A stretch of DNA of 64,000 bases from Oscillospiraceae bacterium (GTDB taxonomy: Bacteria > Bacillota > Clostridia > Oscillospirales > Oscillospiraceae). Position numbers and translations under genes: made by a program. The stretch covers positions 60,684 through 124,683 of the forward strand of contig JAAWCD010000070.1 of NCBI GenBank assembly GCA_022793095.1. The letters run 5' to 3'. The notes under the pieces were generated by a model, which made no database searches, was not told where the DNA came from, and was given only the letters and a program-made list of their open reading frames with translations. Below, piece by piece: positions 62,211 through 64,000 of the stretch (position 1 is its first letter; each line of letters opens with the position of its first letter).

Positions 62211-62247
62211 AACACCCGCCGGAAAGAGCTTCTTTTCGGCGGGTGTT
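62211..62247. terminator. Bidirectional intrinsic terminator
   Basis: AACACCCGCC / GGCGGGTGTT with a 17-base loop, followed on the + strand by GACTTTCTT; between the convergent GNAT and pyrophosphatase genes. Confidence 0.75.
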
Positions 62248-62285
62248 GACTTTCTTACAATATGCTCAGGGCGGGGATGCCTTTA

Positions 62286-64000
62286 TTACAGGTGGCCCAG
62301 GAGATTGATCGCCACAATCAGGCCGGAGAACACAATCGAAACCGTGGAGCACAGCTTGATGAGAATGTTCAGAGAGGGCCCGGAGGTGTCCTTGAAGGGG
62401 TCGCCCACCGTGTCGCCCACCACCGCGGCCTTGTGGCAGTCAGAGCCCTTGCCGCCATGGTGGCCGGACTCAATATACTTCTTGGCGTTGTCCCACGCGC
62501 CGCCGGCGTTGGACATGAACACCGCCAGGGCAAAGCCCGTCACAGACACGCCGCCCAGCAGGCCTACCACGCCCGTGGGGCCCAAAATCATTCCGGTGAT
62601 GATGGGCACAATGATTGCCAGCAGCGCGGGCGCCACCATCTCCCGGAGCGCTCCTTTGGTGCACAGCGCCACACAGGAGGCGTAATCCGGGTCCGTCTTG
62701 CCTTCCATAATCCCGGTAATCTCCCGGAACTGGCGCCGGACCTCCACCACAATGGACTGGGCCGCGCTCTGCACCGCGCTCATGGTGAAGGCCGAGAACA
62801 CAAAGGTCAGCATGGCCCCGATGAACAGGCCCACCAGCACCGTGGGGCTGGTCAGATTGAAGTTCAGCACATGCTCCGTCTTGTCCTGGACAATGTTCAC
62901 GTAGGAAACCAGCAGCGCCAGCGCGGTCAGAGAGGCTGATCCAATGGCAAAGCCCTTGCCCGTGGCCGCCGTCGTGTTGCCCAGAGAGTCCAGGGCGTCG
63001 GTCCGCTCCCGGACCTCCTCCGGCAGGCCGGACATCTCCGCGATGCCGCCGGCGTTGTCCGCCACAGGTCCGTAAGCGTCCGTGGCCAGGGTGATGCCCA
63101 GGGTGGACAGCATGCCCACGCCGGCAATGCCGATGCCGTACAGGCCCCGGTTGAAGGCCTCGGTGAACAGGCCGGCCTTGTCAATGATTGTCAGAGAGCC
63201 GCCGGCGGCAAAATAGCTGATGAGCACGGCCGCCGCCACAATCAGAATGGACGCCGCCGTGGACAGCAGTCCCAGAGAGATGCCGCCGATGATGACCGTG
63301 GCCGCGCCCGTCTCCGAGGAGGCGGCCAGCTTCTGGGTGGGCTTGTAGGTGTCGGAGGTGTAATACTCCGTAAAGTAGCCAATGGCGCAGCCGCCCACCA
63401 GTCCGCATAGAATGGAAACGTACACGCCCCAGTTGCCCACGGTGATCCAGGTCAGCGGAGCCGCCGCCACGGCCGACAGGCCGGCCGCCAGATAAGTGCC
63501 GGTGCGAAGGCTGGTCAGAAGGGATTTCTGGGTGGCGTTCTCCTCCGTCTTGACAAAGAAGGTGCCGATGATGGAGCAGAGAATACCCGCCGCCGCCAGG
63601 AGCATGGGAAGCACCAGGCCCTCCCAGCCGTAGCCGGCGCAGGCCCCCAGGGCAAAGGTGGCCAGAATGGAGCCCACATAGGACTCGTACAGGTCTGCGC
63701 CCATGCCGGCCACGTCGCCCACGTTGTCGCCCACGTTGTCCGCGATGGTGGCTGGGTTGCGGGGGTCGTCCTCCGGGATGCCCGCCTCCACCTTGCCCAC
63801 CAGGTCCGCGCCCACGTCGGCGGCCTTGGTGTAGATGCCGCCGCCCACCCGGGCGAACAGGGCCATAAAGGACGCGCCCATGCCGTTCATGACCATGATG
63901 TTGCCCAAGGAAACGGGGTCGTTCACACCGGCGGCAAAGTGAAGGATGCAGAACCAGAGGGTGATGTCCAGCAGCCCCAGGCCCACCACAGTGAAGCCCA
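62286..64000 (-). CDS. hppA: Membrane-bound K+-stimulated pyrophosphatase, C-terminal part (partial)
   Basis: About 571 codons in the window; the frame is open at the right edge. Motifs: GGGIYTKAADVGADLVGKVE, DDPRNPATIADNVGDNVGD, GADLYESYVGS, and DNAGGIAEM. Near the C-terminus NTTAATGKGFAIGSA has Ala where K+-independent enzymes have Lys, pointing to the K+-dependent class, which includes H+ and Na+ pumps. Uses PPi hydrolysis to energise the membrane. At least ten helices are visible. Confidence 0.95.
   Translation of the reverse strand, partial: GFTVVGLGLLDITLWFCILHFAAGVNDPVSLGNIMVMNGMGASFMALFARVGGGIYTKAADVGADLVGKVEAGIPEDDPRNPATIADNVGDNVGDVAGMGADLYESYVGSILATFALGACAGYGWEGLVLPMLLAAAGILCSIIGTFFVKTEENATQKSLLTSLRTGTYLAAGLSAVAAAPLTWITVGNWGVYVSILCGLVGGCAIGYFTEYYTSDTYKPTQKLAASSETGAATVIIGGISLGLLSTAASILIVAAAVLISYFAAGGSLTIIDKAGLFTEAFNRGLYGIGIAGVGMLSTLGITLATDAYGPVADNAGGIAEMSGLPEEVRERTDALDSLGNTTAATGKGFAIGSASLTALALLVSYVNIVQDKTEHVLNFNLTSPTVLVGLFIGAMLTFVFSAFTMSAVQSAAQSIVVEVRRQFREITGIMEGKTDPDYASCVALCTKGALREMVAPALLAIIVPIITGMILGPTGVVGLLGGVSVTGFALAVFMSNAGGAWDNAKKYIESGHHGGKGSDCHKAAVVGDTVGDPFKDTSGPSLNILIKLCSTVSIVFSGLIVAINLLGHL

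Overview
The window is a high-GC (roughly 60 %), gene-dense chromosomal segment that reads like a gut Clostridia bacterium of the Oscillospiraceae type (Flavonifractor, Lawsonibacter or Oscillibacter-like). This is inferred from gene content: a ParE/ParC-type topoisomerase pair, two-subunit Fe-S serine dehydratase, YitT, a LUD protein, MutS2, DASS transporter, enoate-reductase flavoenzymes, a membrane pyrophosphatase and strong Shine-Dalgarno sequences. No rRNA, tRNA, CRISPR array, phage module or complete transposase was seen.

Layout. 1-4.4 kb (+): end of parE, serine dehydratase sdaAB-sdaAA, then parC. 4.4-8.8 kb (+): a small AT-rich membrane ORF, YitT protein, a class D beta-lactamase-like lipoprotein with all family motifs, a LUD protein and a lipoprotein with a degenerate transglutaminase fold; then ferredoxin (-). 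9.1-13.5 kb (+): a small hypothetical, a YheO/DauR-type regulator and two M20 dipeptidases. 13.7-16.1 kb (-): LysR regulator, cytidylate-kinase-like protein, Cys-rich protein and nitroreductase. 16.3-21.2 kb (-): complete branched-chain amino acid ABC transporter behind a consensus promoter. 21.5-35.2 kb (-): SDR, adenosylhomocysteinase, MutS2, HD protein, rhomboid-like membrane protein, MATE, lipoprotein, SGNH hydrolase, HAD phosphatase and a split ThrE exporter. 35.3-39.4 kb (-): AT-rich DUF4230 protein, a glycine-riboswitch-linked AGCS symporter and a degenerate sensor kinase. 39.9-48.6 kb: gapA (+), XRE regulator, lipase-like hydrolase, then trmL-pgk-tpiA-gpmI-eno (-). 49.0-51.8 kb (+): proB-nudix-proA. 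51.9-58.7 kb: divergent LysR with two flavin enoate-reductase-like enzymes and a DASS carboxylate transporter. 58.8-64 kb: a truncated membrane gene, coiled-coil protein, HPr-like protein, mtaB, GNAT and the 3' part of a membrane pyrophosphatase.

The most unusual feature is not a gene. About 20 intergenic loci carry a bipartite inverted-repeat element (called family A here). Each arm is an AT-rich hairpin of about 12 bp stem, pyrimidine run then purine run. The stem bases vary in a compensatory way between copies (CTTC/GAAG, GTTC/GAAC, CTTAC/GTAAG, CTCC/GGAG), which suggests selection on structure. Family A tends to start at a stop codon and finish just before the next ribosome-binding site. 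In pepD and mtaB the reading frame ends at a TGA inside the element's loop.

A second family (B) is a 162-163 bp MITE with about 17 bp terminal inverted repeats and 3-bp TTA/TAA target duplications. One copy sits inside a family A element, and its empty site is visible elsewhere in the window. Partial B copies abut the stop codons of the nitroreductase and tpiA. A related 161 bp element (C) abuts the stop of a lipoprotein gene.

Of the gene systems, the LysR/two-enoate-reductase/DASS cluster is the best candidate for an undescribed pathway: uptake and anaerobic reduction of an unsaturated carboxylate.
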